Below, piece after piece: positions 17,236-25,531 of a stretch of DNA of 64,000 bases; the first letter of the stretch is position 1; each line of letters starts with the position of its first letter. The stretch spans positions 1,126,001 to 1,190,000 of the forward strand of contig NZ_CP012945.1 in the NCBI RefSeq assembly GCF_001402915.1. The letters are read 5' to 3'. Below the pieces are notes generated by a model. The model worked only from the letters and a program-made list of their open reading frames with translations, did no database searches and was not told the DNA's origin. The DNA is from Devosia sp. A16 (GTDB lineage: Bacteria > Pseudomonadota > Alphaproteobacteria > Rhizobiales > Devosiaceae). The position numbers and the translations under genes were made by a program.

Positions 17236-17262
17236 TGGTTGCGGGTCTGGGATTTGAACCCG
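17236..17262 (-). other. tRNA 3'-end-like fragment in the serC-serA gap
   Basis: Read on the minus strand this is GGGTTCAAATCCCAG, then ACCCGCA, a discriminator A and CCA. That is the layout of a T-loop, 3' T-stem strand, acceptor strand and encoded CCA. The 5' T-stem strand pairs for only three of five bases, and no anticodon arm is visible upstream. It is therefore a remnant or mimic, not a functional tRNA. Confidence 0.5.
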
Positions 17263-17289
17263 TGACCGCATGAAACTGTGGGGAAGTGA

Positions 17290-17310
17290 GCCGCCCCCGG
17301 TGGGGCGGCT
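17290..17310 (-). terminator. GC hairpin downstream of serC
   Basis: The stem AGCCGCCCC/GGGGCGGCT pairs around a short CCGG-containing loop, starting ~14 bp past the serC stop. There is no T run, so it may act as an mRNA-stabilising hairpin or weak attenuator between serC and serA. Confidence 0.5.
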
Positions 17311-17323
17311 GAAGCATCGAAGC

Positions 17324-18508
17324 TCAGGCGGCAGCCTGCTTGAGCGCGGCCTTCTCGGCGGCAAAGGCATAGTCGAGCCACGGGGTCAGCGCCGCGAGGT
17401 TGGCGGTGTCGACCGTCGAGCCGGCCCAGATCCTGAGGCCCGTCGGGGCATCGCGGTAGCCGCCGATGTCATAGGCGACGCCGGCCTTGTCGAGCCGCGA
17501 GACGATCGCCTTGGCAAAAGCCGCCTGCGCCTCGTCGGAAAGCGCGGTGATCGCCGGATCCTTGATCACCAGGCAGATCGAGGTGTTCGACCGCTCGGCC
17601 TCGTTCCTCGCGAGAAACGCCGCCCAGTCGGATTTCGCCACCCAGTCGGCCAGCACCTTGGCGTTGGCATCGGCGCGCGCCTGCATGCCCTTCAGCCCGC
17701 CGACGCTCTTGCCCCACTCCATCGCGTCCACCGCATCCTCGATGCACAGCATCGACACGGTGTTGATGGTGGCGCCCTCGAAGATATCGGCCATGAGCTT
17801 GCCGCCCTTGGTCATCCGGAAGATCTTGGGCAGCGGCCAGGCCGGCTTGTAGGTCTCGAGCCGTTCGACGGCGCGGGGGCTGAGGATCAGCACGCCATGC
17901 GCCGCTTCGCCGCCGAGTGCCTTCTGCCAGGAGAAGGTGACGACATCGAGCTTCGAGAAATCGAGGTTCTGCGCGAACGCCGCCGAGGTCGCGTCGCAGA
18001 TCGTCAGGCCCTTGCGGTCATCAGGGATCCAGTCGGCGTTCGGCACCCGCACGCCCGAAGTGGTGCCGTTCCAGGTGAACACCACATCGTTGTCGAAGTT
18101 GACCGTCTTCAGGTCCGGCAGTTCGCCATAGGGCGCCTTCAGCACGCGGACATTGTCGAGCTTCAGCTGCTTCTGGACGTCGGTGACCCAGCCCTCGCCG
18201 AACGATTCCCAGGCCAGCATATCGACGCCGCGGGCGCCGAGCATCGACCACAGCGCCATCTCGACGGCGCCCGTGTCGGAAGCGGGGACGATACCGATCA
18301 GATAGTCGGCCGGGACCTCGAGCAGCTCACGCGTCAAGGCGATGGCCTTCTCGATCCGCTGCTTCGCCGGCTTGGCCCGATGCGAGCGGCCAACCAAAGC
18401 GTTGGCGAGCACATCCACCGTCCAGCCAGGACGTTTGGCGCAAGGACCCGATGAAAAATTGGGGTTAGCCGGTTTCACTGCCGGCGCAGTCAGGGGCATA
18501 TCAGCCAT
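17324..18508 (-). CDS. serC: Phosphoserine aminotransferase SerC
   Basis: SerC converts 3-phosphohydroxypyruvate and glutamate to phosphoserine, using PLP. The 394-residue protein starts [20 protein letters not shown]. It shows '[11 protein letters not shown]', the PLP lysine in '[14 protein letters not shown]' and the substrate arginine region near '[14 protein letters not shown]'. This is the longer alphaproteobacterial SerC type. The frame is open to 18592, but the ATG at 18508 after GGGAGGG fits the family. It precedes serA on the same strand, so the two first steps of serine synthesis are co-transcribed. Confidence 0.95.
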   Translation of the reverse strand: MADMPLTAPAVKPANPNFSSGPCAKRPGWTVDVLANALVGRSHRAKPAKQRIEKAIALTRELLEVPADYLIGIVPASDTGAVEMALWSMLGARGVDMLAWESFGEGWVTDVQKQLKLDNVRVLKAPYGELPDLKTVNFDNDVVFTWNGTTSGVRVPNADWIPDDRKGLTICDATSAAFAQNLDFSKLDVVTFSWQKALGGEAAHGVLILSPRAVERLETYKPAWPLPKIFRMTKGGKLMADIFEGATINTVSMLCIEDAVDAMEWGKSVGGLKGMQARADANAKVLADWVAKSDWAAFLARNEAERSNTSICLVIKDPAITALSDEAQAAFAKAIVSRLDKAGVAYDIGGYRDAPTGLRIWAGSTVDTANLAALTPWLDYAFAAEKAALKQAAA

Positions 18509-18600
18509 GGCGACCCTCCCAGGTCGAAAGCTCCACGTTAGGGTGGAGTGTCCTGAGACGGGCAGATACTCCTCATCACCGGAGCGCGTCAAGCGTCCAG
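18509..18600 (-). promoter_or_regulatory. serC 5' leader with hairpin (candidate serC RNA motif)
   Basis: The leader contains CTCCACCCTAACGTGGAG, a 5-7 bp hairpin ~30 bases before the ATG. It also contains GGTCG/CGACC around the Shine-Dalgarno GGGAGGG, so the ribosome site can pair. A conserved 'serC' RNA motif upstream of serC is known in Alphaproteobacteria. I cannot align to its model, so the identity is tentative. Confidence 0.4.
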
Positions 18601-18679
18601 AAGTCGGATGGCGGCATTGGATCGCGCCGATCGACCGGCCGACGTGATCAGTCCTGGCCTGCCCACCCCTCGGCCGCCG

Positions 18680-19012
18680 CTATAGGATCATGGCGTAGAT
18701 CATCAGGCCGAAGCCCAGCGCGATGCCGGCATAGCACACCCAGGCCAGGGTTTCCTGCCAGCGCCGCGGCCGCAGCTGTTCGAGCTCGGCATCGCTCGGC
18801 CCGCCGTTCCGCGTCTCGAGCCCCAGCACACCGAGCGAACGGTGGGTGAGGTCCTGATCCAGTTTTGTCCCCTTGATGGCGCCGCCGACGATCCGCCCCA
18901 ACAGGAAGCGCTTCATGCCGGCGACGAGCGTGCCCAGGACGGCAGTGCTGAGCAGCGCTGAGCTGGCGACGAACACCACGAGGCCCACGAAAAACACGAC
19001 CCAGTTGCTCAT
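18680..19012 (-). CDS. Small two-helix membrane protein
   Basis: This 110-residue protein has predicted membrane helices at about 3-27 ('WVVFFVGLVVFVASSALLST') and 88-108 ('TLAWVCYAGIALGFGLMIYA'), with a charged cytoplasmic middle. I chose the ATG at 19012 because GGAGGG lies at correct spacing; the GTG at 19018 would be too close. No known motif is visible. It is the third gene of a minus-strand run after the ankyrin and small secreted proteins. Confidence 0.65.
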   Translation of the reverse strand: MSNWVVFFVGLVVFVASSALLSTAVLGTLVAGMKRFLLGRIVGGAIKGTKLDQDLTHRSLGVLGLETRNGGPSDAELEQLRPRRWQETLAWVCYAGIALGFGLMIYAMIL

Positions 19013-19069
19013 CTCCACCCTCCGTCCGGCGAAACCCCAATGGTCGAGATCAAGCCCTCGACAGGGCGA

Positions 19070-19357
19070 TCACTCGTACCGACTCGAGTCGGCCTTGCAG
19101 CGATGCCACTCCATTTCATAGGCCATCTGGGTTTTCGTGCCGTAGCACCAGTTGAGCGCATCGAGCGCACGACCGGTCTCCTGCCGCTCCCCGCAAGCCT
19201 TCTGCGTCTCGGGCTTGTCGCCGGAGCCGCCCCGGCAAAGACTGTTCTGGGCGGTCCACTGATCGATCAGTGCCTGAACCGCGGCAGGCCGCGATTCGCC
19301 GAGCGCCGGCGCAACGATCAGCCCGGCGAGGGCGATGAGCATGCCAAGCTGTTTCAT
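19070..19357 (-). CDS. Small secreted cysteine-containing protein
   Basis: This 95-residue protein has a clear signal peptide (MKQLGMLIALAGLIVAPALG, cleavage near residue 20). The mature part carries four cysteines ('LCRGGSG', 'KACGERQ', 'NWCYGTK', 'HRCKADS') that could form two disulfides in the periplasm. Its ATG overlaps the stop of the ankyrin gene (ATGA), so the two are translationally coupled and may act together. I do not recognise a named family. Confidence 0.7.
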   Translation of the reverse strand: MKQLGMLIALAGLIVAPALGESRPAAVQALIDQWTAQNSLCRGGSGDKPETQKACGERQETGRALDALNWCYGTKTQMAYEMEWHRCKADSSRYE

Positions 19358-20112
19358 TGCAGGACCTCCGCATAGCCATGGTCGTCGAGCCAGTCGCGCA
19401 CGGCCTGCCGTGCCGCCTTGGTTTCCGCGTTCAACATGCTCTCCTTCGGGGCTATTGCAAACAATGGCGCGAACGTCTTGCCCGCCCGGTTGCGAATGGT
19501 CGGATCGGCACCGGCTTCGAGCAGCGTGACAAGGCTGGCATAGTCGCTGATCTGAGCCGCGACATGCAGCGGCGTGTCCCCCGACCGGTCCGCCAGGTTC
19601 GGGTTGGCCCGGTGCGCGAGCAGCAATTGCACCGCGTCCCGGTTGCCGGTCATCAGGGCCTGGGCAAGCACCGGCGCCTGCGTCCGGCCATCCTGGAGAT
19701 CAGGGCTGGCGTCGCTGTCGAGCAGGATCCTGAGGAATGGCTTGCCCTTGGCGCCAGCAGCGGCGTGGAGAGCGGTCATCTCGCCATAACCGATCTGCGC
19801 CGGGTCGGCGCCGAGTTCGAGCAGCAGCTCGAGCATGTCAGGGCGATCCTCGATCATCGACCACTGCAGCAGCGTGACGCCATCTTGGCCCCTGTCGGCG
19901 AGATCGGCGCCATCTCCCACCAGGGTGCGGACCGCCGGCTCGTCGCCGACGGCGATGGCCCGTGCCAGCGCCACAGTCTGCGGCGTGTCGAAGATGGCGG
20001 CCGGATCACTGCCGCTCCTGCCGCCCAGCAGCCCGGCACCGAGCAGCACTGCGACGAACAACAGGCCAGCCGATAAAAACAGGCCCCTTCCGGTCAGCAC
20101 TTTCGACCTCAT
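19354..20112 (-). CDS. Membrane-anchored ankyrin-repeat protein
   Basis: This 252-residue protein has a short basic N-terminus, one membrane helix or signal anchor (about 10-28, 'LFLSAGLLFVAVLLGAGLLG') and about five ankyrin repeats (for example 'DGVTLLQWSMIEDRPDMLEL' and 'SGDTPLHVAAQISDYASLVT'). The repeats should face the periplasm and bind a protein partner; the coupled small secreted protein downstream is the obvious candidate, by inference. The ATG at 20112 is chosen over the open frame upstream because it directly precedes the signal-like segment. Confidence 0.8.
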   Translation of the reverse strand: MRSKVLTGRGLFLSAGLLFVAVLLGAGLLGGRSGSDPAAIFDTPQTVALARAIAVGDEPAVRTLVGDGADLADRGQDGVTLLQWSMIEDRPDMLELLLELGADPAQIGYGEMTALHAAAGAKGKPFLRILLDSDASPDLQDGRTQAPVLAQALMTGNRDAVQLLLAHRANPNLADRSGDTPLHVAAQISDYASLVTLLEAGADPTIRNRAGKTFAPLFAIAPKESMLNAETKAARQAVRDWLDDHGYAEVLQ

Positions 20113-20429
20113 CTCGGACCTGCTGCCCCTGGCGAACAATCCCGCTCTCGCCGCCGAGGGTTGGCTCAGCCGAGCCGGAGCGTCAACCGTCCGATCCGTT
20201 TTGATCCTGCCGAAGCCGGCCCCCAGCGCTGACCGGCCGAGGCCGGCTCCCGACGGGCCGCAATGCCCTCGGATGCGACTTCCGGACGAGGCCACCCTCG
20301 GTTTTCCCAATGCTCCTTATTGGATGTTTGCCAAGGGACACGTCGCCGCGCCCGTTGTATCAAGACTGCGCGTCATGATCCGGCGCACGGCAGCTAGAAG
20401 AACTTCCGCTGCCAGGAGGAGATATAGAA
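20113..20429 (+). promoter_or_regulatory. Divergent intergenic region upstream of PQQ dehydrogenase
   Basis: This 317-bp gap has no convincing gene. It must hold the promoters of the ankyrin operon and the quinoprotein operon. An AGGAGG at 20414-20419 lies 10-11 bases before a TTG start codon. A short direct repeat (CCGAAGCCGGC / CCGAGGCCGGC) is the only other structure I see. Confidence 0.5.
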
Positions 20430-22136
20430 TTGATTCGACAGAATATTGTTCTGGCGGGTGTTGCGGCTGCATCCCTGCTGGCGGCAACTGGTTTTGCATT
20501 TGCCGCTGACGTTACATACGAGCGCCTGCTGAACCCGGAAGCTGCAAACTGGCTCAGCAATAATCGCACCTACGATTCGAACCGTTACTCGCCGCTGGAC
20601 GAGATCACCAAGGCCAATGTCGGCGACCTCAAGGTGGCGTTCACCGTCCCGCTGACCCCCTCGAGCAAGGGCGCCGGCGCCTTCTGGAGTTCGTTGCAGG
20701 GGACGCCGCTGGTGGAAGACGGCACCATGTACATGTCCGACGGCTGGGGTCGCATCTACGCCATCGACCTGAGCAAGGGCGATCGCGGCTACATCAAGTG
20801 GATCATGGACCCGCAGACCAGCCCCGAGCTGGCGACGGGCATCCTCAACAACCGCGGCGTGGCGCTTTATGGCGACTCGATCTACTCGATCACGCCCGAT
20901 TGCGGCCTGCTTCGGGTGAACAAGCAGACCGGCGAGGTTCTCTGGCGGGTCGAAACCCAGCAGGATCCGGTCGAGTACTGCACGATGGCGCCGCTCGCCA
21001 TCAAGGACAAGATCATCATCGGACCGGCCGGTGGCGATGGCCCGATGCGCGGCCGCCTCGAAGCCCGAAATCCCGAGAACGGCGATCTCATCTGGACCTT
21101 CGGCACCGTGCTCGACGCCTCCTATGACGAGGGCGCCGCGACAGGTGGCGGCGCCGTCTGGGTGACCGGCTCCTACGACGTGGAGCGGAACGAGCTGATC
21201 TGGGGGATCGGCAACCCCTACCCCGATTGGGAACCTGCCAAGCGTCCTGGAGACAACCTCTACACCAACTCGACGGTGGCGCTCGATGCCGATACCGGCG
21301 AGGTCAAGTGGCACTTCCAGTACACGCCCAATGACAGCTGGGATTTCGACGAAGTCGGCACCCAGCAGATCTACAAGGCGAATGTGAACGGCACCGAGAC
21401 CAGCGTCGTCGGGCACTTCGGCCGCAACGGCTTCTTCTACAACCTCGACGGCAGCAACGGCGCCTATCTCAACGGCACGCAATATGCCGAGAAGGTCACC
21501 TGGACCAAGGGCATCGACCCCAAGACCGGCAAGCCGCTCGAATACGATCCGGCGCTCAAGGTGCAGACCTATCTGCCCGAAAGCCGCATGGCCTTCGACC
21601 TGATGGATATGCCGGACGATTTCGAGTTCTGCCCCTATTGGGAAGGTGGCGTGAACATGTTCCCGACCACCTACAGCCATGACACCAAGCAGGTCTATGG
21701 CCTGCTCATGGAAGGCTGCACCTACAATCCCAAGAGCCGCCCCGAAGGTGAGAAGGGCTATCTGACGGGGGCGATCGTCGCCATCGACACCGCCACCGGC
21801 CAGATTTCCAAGCGTACCGACTTCAGCTCCACCGGTCGCGGCGGCCTGTTGTCGACAGCCGGCGGCGTGGTGATCGGCACCAGCTCGAACGGCGACATCT
21901 TCGCGCTCGACGACACCAGCCTCGAGCGGCTGTGGAACTTCAATGTCGGCACCATGATCGACGCGCCGCCGATCACCTTCCAGGTCAACGGCAAGCAGTA
22001 TATCGGGCTCGCGGTCGGTCCCGGTGGCGTCGGCCTTGGCTTCCACAACTACCCGGGCAAGAACGCCAACGCCGACGAAGCTGCGGCGGCGCAGAAGTTC
22101 CAGCCGGCCACCACGATGTATTTCTTCTCTCTCTGA
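20430..22136 (+). CDS. PQQ-dependent alcohol dehydrogenase (methanol/ethanol family quinoprotein)
   Basis: This is a 568-residue periplasmic quinoprotein with a signal peptide (cleavage near 'AFA-AD', residue 25). The eight-bladed propeller signatures include 'EGAATGGGAVWVTGSYD' and 'DNLYTNSTVALDADTGEVKW', which precedes PNDSWDFDEVG. The likely catalytic Asp is D305, and D307 two residues later is the extra acid that marks lanthanide-using enzymes (XoxF/ExaF type). The vicinal Cys-Cys pair common in PQQ alcohol dehydrogenases is absent. The start codon is TTG after a strong AGGAGG. A cytochrome c gene follows and should accept its electrons. The substrate is unknown; some PQQ dehydrogenases of related soil bacteria oxidise mycotoxin hydroxyls. 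Confidence 0.9.
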   Translation: MIRQNIVLAGVAAASLLAATGFAFAADVTYERLLNPEAANWLSNNRTYDSNRYSPLDEITKANVGDLKVAFTVPLTPSSKGAGAFWSSLQGTPLVEDGTMYMSDGWGRIYAIDLSKGDRGYIKWIMDPQTSPELATGILNNRGVALYGDSIYSITPDCGLLRVNKQTGEVLWRVETQQDPVEYCTMAPLAIKDKIIIGPAGGDGPMRGRLEARNPENGDLIWTFGTVLDASYDEGAATGGGAVWVTGSYDVERNELIWGIGNPYPDWEPAKRPGDNLYTNSTVALDADTGEVKWHFQYTPNDSWDFDEVGTQQIYKANVNGTETSVVGHFGRNGFFYNLDGSNGAYLNGTQYAEKVTWTKGIDPKTGKPLEYDPALKVQTYLPESRMAFDLMDMPDDFEFCPYWEGGVNMFPTTYSHDTKQVYGLLMEGCTYNPKSRPEGEKGYLTGAIVAIDTATGQISKRTDFSSTGRGGLLSTAGGVVIGTSSNGDIFALDDTSLERLWNFNVGTMIDAPPITFQVNGKQYIGLAVGPGGVGLGFHNYPGKNANADEAAAAQKFQPATTMYFFSL

Positions 22137-22204
22137 GATCGCGTCATCGACCGCGGCGGCCGGCAACGGCCGCCGCAGCCTCTTCTCTCTTCAGGAACGA
22201 CCTC

Positions 22205-22768
22205 ATGCCGAGCCGTGTTGCTTCGTCACCCCTTGGCCGCCTTGTCGCGACCCTCTGCCTGCTCCCCGCCATGGCCTGCTGCCTCGGCCTGCCTGCCGCC
22301 AACGCCCAGAATGCCCCTGCCCCCGCCGCCGCGCCTGCGGACGCCGCCGTCGAACGCGGCCTCCTGGTGTGGAAGAGCCAGGACTGCATTGGTTGCCACG
22401 GCTGGGCCGGCAATGGCGAACGCATCGGCGAGAACCCGCGCGGTCCGAACCTGCGCGCCCTCGAACTCGACGCCGAAACGCTCAAGGAAGTGGTGATGTG
22501 CGGCCGTCCCGGCACGCAGATGCCCTACCACGACCCTGCCGCCTACTCCGACGACCGCTGCTACGGCATGACCCGGACCGACACGCAGGGTATGCAGCTG
22601 CTGGAAGGCAAACCGATCACCGCCGAAGAGGCCGACGACCTGGTCGCCTATATGGAGGCGCGAATGCTGGGGCGGCCCGAACAGCCGAACCAGGACGATT
22701 GCCGCGCCTACTACGGCAAGCGCCCCTTCTGCGACAAGCTGCCGACGGCCGCCGAACAGGGCCTGTAG
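22205..22768 (+). CDS. Periplasmic cytochrome c, partner of the PQQ dehydrogenase
   Basis: This 187-residue c-type cytochrome has a signal peptide ending near 'ANAQ'. The single heme site is CIGCH (C61, C64, H65), and Met106 in 'GTQMPYH' is the likely second ligand. Four further cysteines after the heme ('MCGRPG', 'DRCYG', 'DDCRAYY', 'FCDKL') may form disulfides and set it apart from simple class I cytochromes. Position 68 bp after the quinoprotein gene argues for the MxaG/XoxG role: it takes electrons from reduced PQQ and passes them to the terminal oxidase. Confidence 0.88.
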   Translation: MPSRVASSPLGRLVATLCLLPAMACCLGLPAANAQNAPAPAAAPADAAVERGLLVWKSQDCIGCHGWAGNGERIGENPRGPNLRALELDAETLKEVVMCGRPGTQMPYHDPAAYSDDRCYGMTRTDTQGMQLLEGKPITAEEADDLVAYMEARMLGRPEQPNQDDCRAYYGKRPFCDKLPTAAEQGL

Positions 22769-22771
22769 GCC

Positions 22772-23503
22772 ATGCCCTCGGCGCCGATCCCCCGGATCGC
22801 GACCCTGCTGTTGGCGTTCGGCGCCGCCGCCTTGCCGGCGGTTGCGCAGACGCCTGAAAGGCCCGACGTGCAGCAGCTGCAGCTCGGAGCGGGCATCGAC
22901 AGCCAGCCGGGCCCGTTCCGCGATTTTGCCTGCGGTACCGATGGCGGTCCGCCATCGGTGAAAATCGGCGGCTTCGCGGAGTTTTCGCGCTGCCCGCGCG
23001 AGGTGCGCACCGGCCTGCACGAGGTGGCGTTCCGCTATGACGACGAACTCGAATACTACGCCCTGGCCATGAACCTGAAGCCGATCGCCGATCGCTATGG
23101 CGGCACCCGTTTCGGCAGTTTCCCGGTGATCGTGTCGGCGCTGTTCGACGACGAGGGCATCCTGCAGGGCTATCGCGTGGTGACCGACGACCGCGTCTCC
23201 CTGCGCGAGCGGCGCGCCGCCTACGGCATGGGCAGGTTCGCCAAGTCGCAATTCCCTGACGGCGAGCTGCACTGCCGGGACCTCCCGCCGGCCGATCGCG
23301 AGACCCCACTGGGCAATCTGTTCGTCAAACAGGATTGCACCAGCACTACCCCCGAAGGCGGGCGCGTCGAACTGAAAACCCGCCTGCTGCACCGACCGGG
23401 CCAGGCGGCGGTCGACCCGCATTCGGGTGAGAAACGCTCCGGATCCTATGAGAGCACGGCGCGGTTGGAAGTGTTCGCGCCGGGCTGGGAGCCCCAGCCG
23501 TGA
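22772..23503 (+). CDS. Secreted protein of unknown function in the quinoprotein operon
   Basis: This 243-residue protein has a signal peptide (about 1-25, 'ATLLLAFGAAALPAVAQ'). The mature part contains four cysteines in two spaced pairs ('DFACGTDGG' and 'FSRCPRE', 'LHCRDLP' and 'KQDCTST') and is rich in beta-forming segments. I do not recognise a family. The gene starts 3 bases after the cytochrome stop and overlaps the next gene (GTGA), so it is made together with the dehydrogenase system. Roles in cofactor insertion, metal delivery or substrate binding are guesses. Confidence 0.7.
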   Translation: MPSAPIPRIATLLLAFGAAALPAVAQTPERPDVQQLQLGAGIDSQPGPFRDFACGTDGGPPSVKIGGFAEFSRCPREVRTGLHEVAFRYDDELEYYALAMNLKPIADRYGGTRFGSFPVIVSALFDDEGILQGYRVVTDDRVSLRERRAAYGMGRFAKSQFPDGELHCRDLPPADRETPLGNLFVKQDCTSTTPEGGRVELKTRLLHRPGQAAVDPHSGEKRSGSYESTARLEVFAPGWEPQP

Positions 23504-24267
23504 GAGCGCTGGCAGCCTTCGCGACGGCCATGCTGCTGGCCGGTCTCGACGTTGCGCCATCCGCGGCCTGGGCCGCCGATGCCGCGTCGGCTTTCCTCGC
23601 CGGCACCAGCAAGGACTGTCCGGGCTGCGATCTGACGCGGGCGAACCTCAGCTATCGTGACCTCTCCGGCGCCAATCTCCAAGGCGCCGACCTGACCAAG
23701 GCCAGGCTGCACCGGACGGTGCTGACCAGGGCCAACCTCAGCAACGCCACCCTCACCTCAGCCAACCTCAACCTCGCCGACCTCCGCTCCGCCAATCTGA
23801 CCGGGGCCGATATGAGCCGGGCGCTGCTCTATGAGGCCAACCTCTCGGCCGCCACACTCCCTGGGGCGAAGCTCGATGGCGCACGGGTGCAGCATGCCAG
23901 GTTCCCGCGCGCCGTCATGACCGGCAGCAGCTGGACCGGCGCGGACGCCACGGGGGTCGAGTTGCCCGGCGCGGTGCTGCAGGGCGCCGACCTCACCGAT
24001 CTCTATGCCCCCAATGCCGATTTCCGGGATGTCGGTCTCCAGGGGGCGCTGCTGACCGGCGGCCTGTTTTTCGAAGCCAACTTTTCCGGCGCCGATTTCA
24101 GTCGGGCCAGCGTGCGGGATGCCGACTTCCGCCAGGCTCGGCTGGAACGCGCCAACTTCACCCAGGCCGACCTCGGCGGATCGCATTTCGAGCAGGCGTG
24201 GACCAAAGGCGCCGACTTCACCCGAGCCGTCATTGGAGACGCCATCGGGCTGAGCATCCCGCATTAG
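23500..24267 (+). CDS. Secreted pentapeptide-repeat protein
   Basis: This 255-residue protein has a signal peptide (cleavage near 'AWA-AD'), a CPGC motif at about 44-47, and then nearly continuous A(D/N)LxX pentapeptide repeats. Examples are 'ANLSYRDLSGANLQGADL' and 'ANFSGADFSRASVRDADF'. These fold as a right-handed quadrilateral beta helix. Known cytoplasmic relatives such as Qnr and MfpA mimic DNA; this one is exported, so that role does not apply. It starts with GTG inside the previous stop (GTGA). Coupling with quinoprotein genes suggests a periplasmic scaffold, which is an inference. Confidence 0.85.
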   Translation: MRALAAFATAMLLAGLDVAPSAAWAADAASAFLAGTSKDCPGCDLTRANLSYRDLSGANLQGADLTKARLHRTVLTRANLSNATLTSANLNLADLRSANLTGADMSRALLYEANLSAATLPGAKLDGARVQHARFPRAVMTGSSWTGADATGVELPGAVLQGADLTDLYAPNADFRDVGLQGALLTGGLFFEANFSGADFSRASVRDADFRQARLERANFTQADLGGSHFEQAWTKGADFTRAVIGDAIGLSIPH

Positions 24268-24367
24268 CCGCAGCAGGGGCGGCCAAGGGCAAGGCAATAG
24301 TTTCCATTGGGCCGGGCGAGCCGGCGTGGTGGCAGAACGCGTAGCAACAACAACGAGGGAATGGATT

Positions 24368-25279
24368 ATGCGAGCATTGTTGATGGGTGGATTGGCGCTG
24401 GCCGCGATGGCGAGCGCCGCCGTGGCGGCCGACAAGGTGCAGATCGGGGACAAGAACGTCTTCCCCGAGAGCATCACCTCGACGGCCGACGGCACCCTGA
24501 TCGCCGGCAGCATCGGCACCGGCGAGATCTTCAGGGCGGCACCGGGAACAGCGACCGCCGGGAGTTGGATCGCGGCGCAGACCGACGGTCCGACCGCAGT
24601 GCTCGGCGTCTTCGCCGACGAGGCCAACGGCACGCTCTGGGCCTGCTATTCCGATCTGGCGATGTTCGGCGGCGCCGGCGGCAAACCGTCGGTGCTGCGC
24701 AGCTTCGATCTCGCGACCGGCGCGGTGAAGGCGTCGATCCCCCTGGGTGAGGGGACGTTCTGCAACGATATCGCCACCACCGCCGACGGCACCGCCTATG
24801 CCGCCGACACGGCCGGCGGCCAGCTGTTCCGGGTCAAGCCCGGGGCCGACACCGCCGAGCCGTTCTTCAAGGATGCCGCCTTGGCCAGCCTCGACGGCCT
24901 GAGCTTCGGGCCGGACGGCGCGCTGTATCTGAACGGCGTGCAGACCAACAAGCTGTTCCGCCTGGCGATGAATGCCGACGGCACGCCGGGAGCGCTGACC
25001 GAACTGACGCTGTCGCAGCCGATCAAGGGGCCGGACGGCATGCGCTTCGGCGAGGATGGCGTGCTCTACCTTGCCGAGAACGGCGCAGCGCAGGTTTCGG
25101 CCGTGACCTTCGAGGGCGACAACGCTATCGTCAAAGTGGTCGAAGCCGGCGGCTGGGACATGCCGACGGCGGTGACCAAGGTCGGCGATACGCTGTGGGT
25201 GCTGGAGGCCAAGCTGTCCAAGCTGGGCGGCACCGAGGATCCCGGCGCCTTCTGGGCCTACCCGCTGACGCTGCAGTAA
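24368..25279 (+). CDS. Exported SMP-30/gluconolactonase-like beta-propeller protein
   Basis: This 303-residue protein has a signal peptide (MRALLMGGLALAAMASAAVA) and a six-bladed propeller of the SMP-30/LRE type. The candidate metal ligands are Glu in 'NVFPES', Asn in 'GTFCNDIATT' and Asp in 'GPDGMRFGEDG'. Such proteins hydrolyse sugar lactones or act as plain propellers. An alcohol or sugar oxidised by the PQQ enzyme could yield a lactone for it, which links it to the four genes before it; this is inference. A 100-bp gap separates it from the pentapeptide gene, and the ATG at 24368 follows GAGGGA. Confidence 0.8.
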   Translation: MRALLMGGLALAAMASAAVAADKVQIGDKNVFPESITSTADGTLIAGSIGTGEIFRAAPGTATAGSWIAAQTDGPTAVLGVFADEANGTLWACYSDLAMFGGAGGKPSVLRSFDLATGAVKASIPLGEGTFCNDIATTADGTAYAADTAGGQLFRVKPGADTAEPFFKDAALASLDGLSFGPDGALYLNGVQTNKLFRLAMNADGTPGALTELTLSQPIKGPDGMRFGEDGVLYLAENGAAQVSAVTFEGDNAIVKVVEAGGWDMPTAVTKVGDTLWVLEAKLSKLGGTEDPGAFWAYPLTLQ

Positions 25280-25317
25280 GCCGCTCCCGTCGTTGCTTTA
25301 TGCACTGCACTCTCGGC

Positions 25318-25370
25318 GCTCCTCCCCCGCGTGGCGGGGGAGGGGAACCAGCGAAGCTGGTGGAGGAGGC
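25318..25370. repeat. Palindromic repeat (CCTCCCCCGCGTGGCGGGGG family)
   Basis: This is the same hairpin as at 8523-8549 and 46475-46501, followed by a second small stem ACCAGC/GCTGGT. It lies after the SMP-30-like gene. Confidence 0.65.
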
Positions 25371-25531
25371 GGCCAAGCCAACCGATGCCCCCTAAGGTCT
25401 CTGACCTCACCAAGCCGATGAGCTGAGCCTCATCATTCCTGCCCCCTGCCCCGACACCGCCACGCCCATCCCTTGATAGATGCATGCGCACGCATATATG
25501 TTCTGCAACAACAGCCCGCAGGAGGCATGTC

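Noticed and set aside
23500-24267. Pentapeptide protein as a gyrase-protecting Qnr-type factor
   Set aside because: It has a signal peptide and lies in an operon of exported proteins, so a DNA-mimic role in the cytoplasm does not fit.
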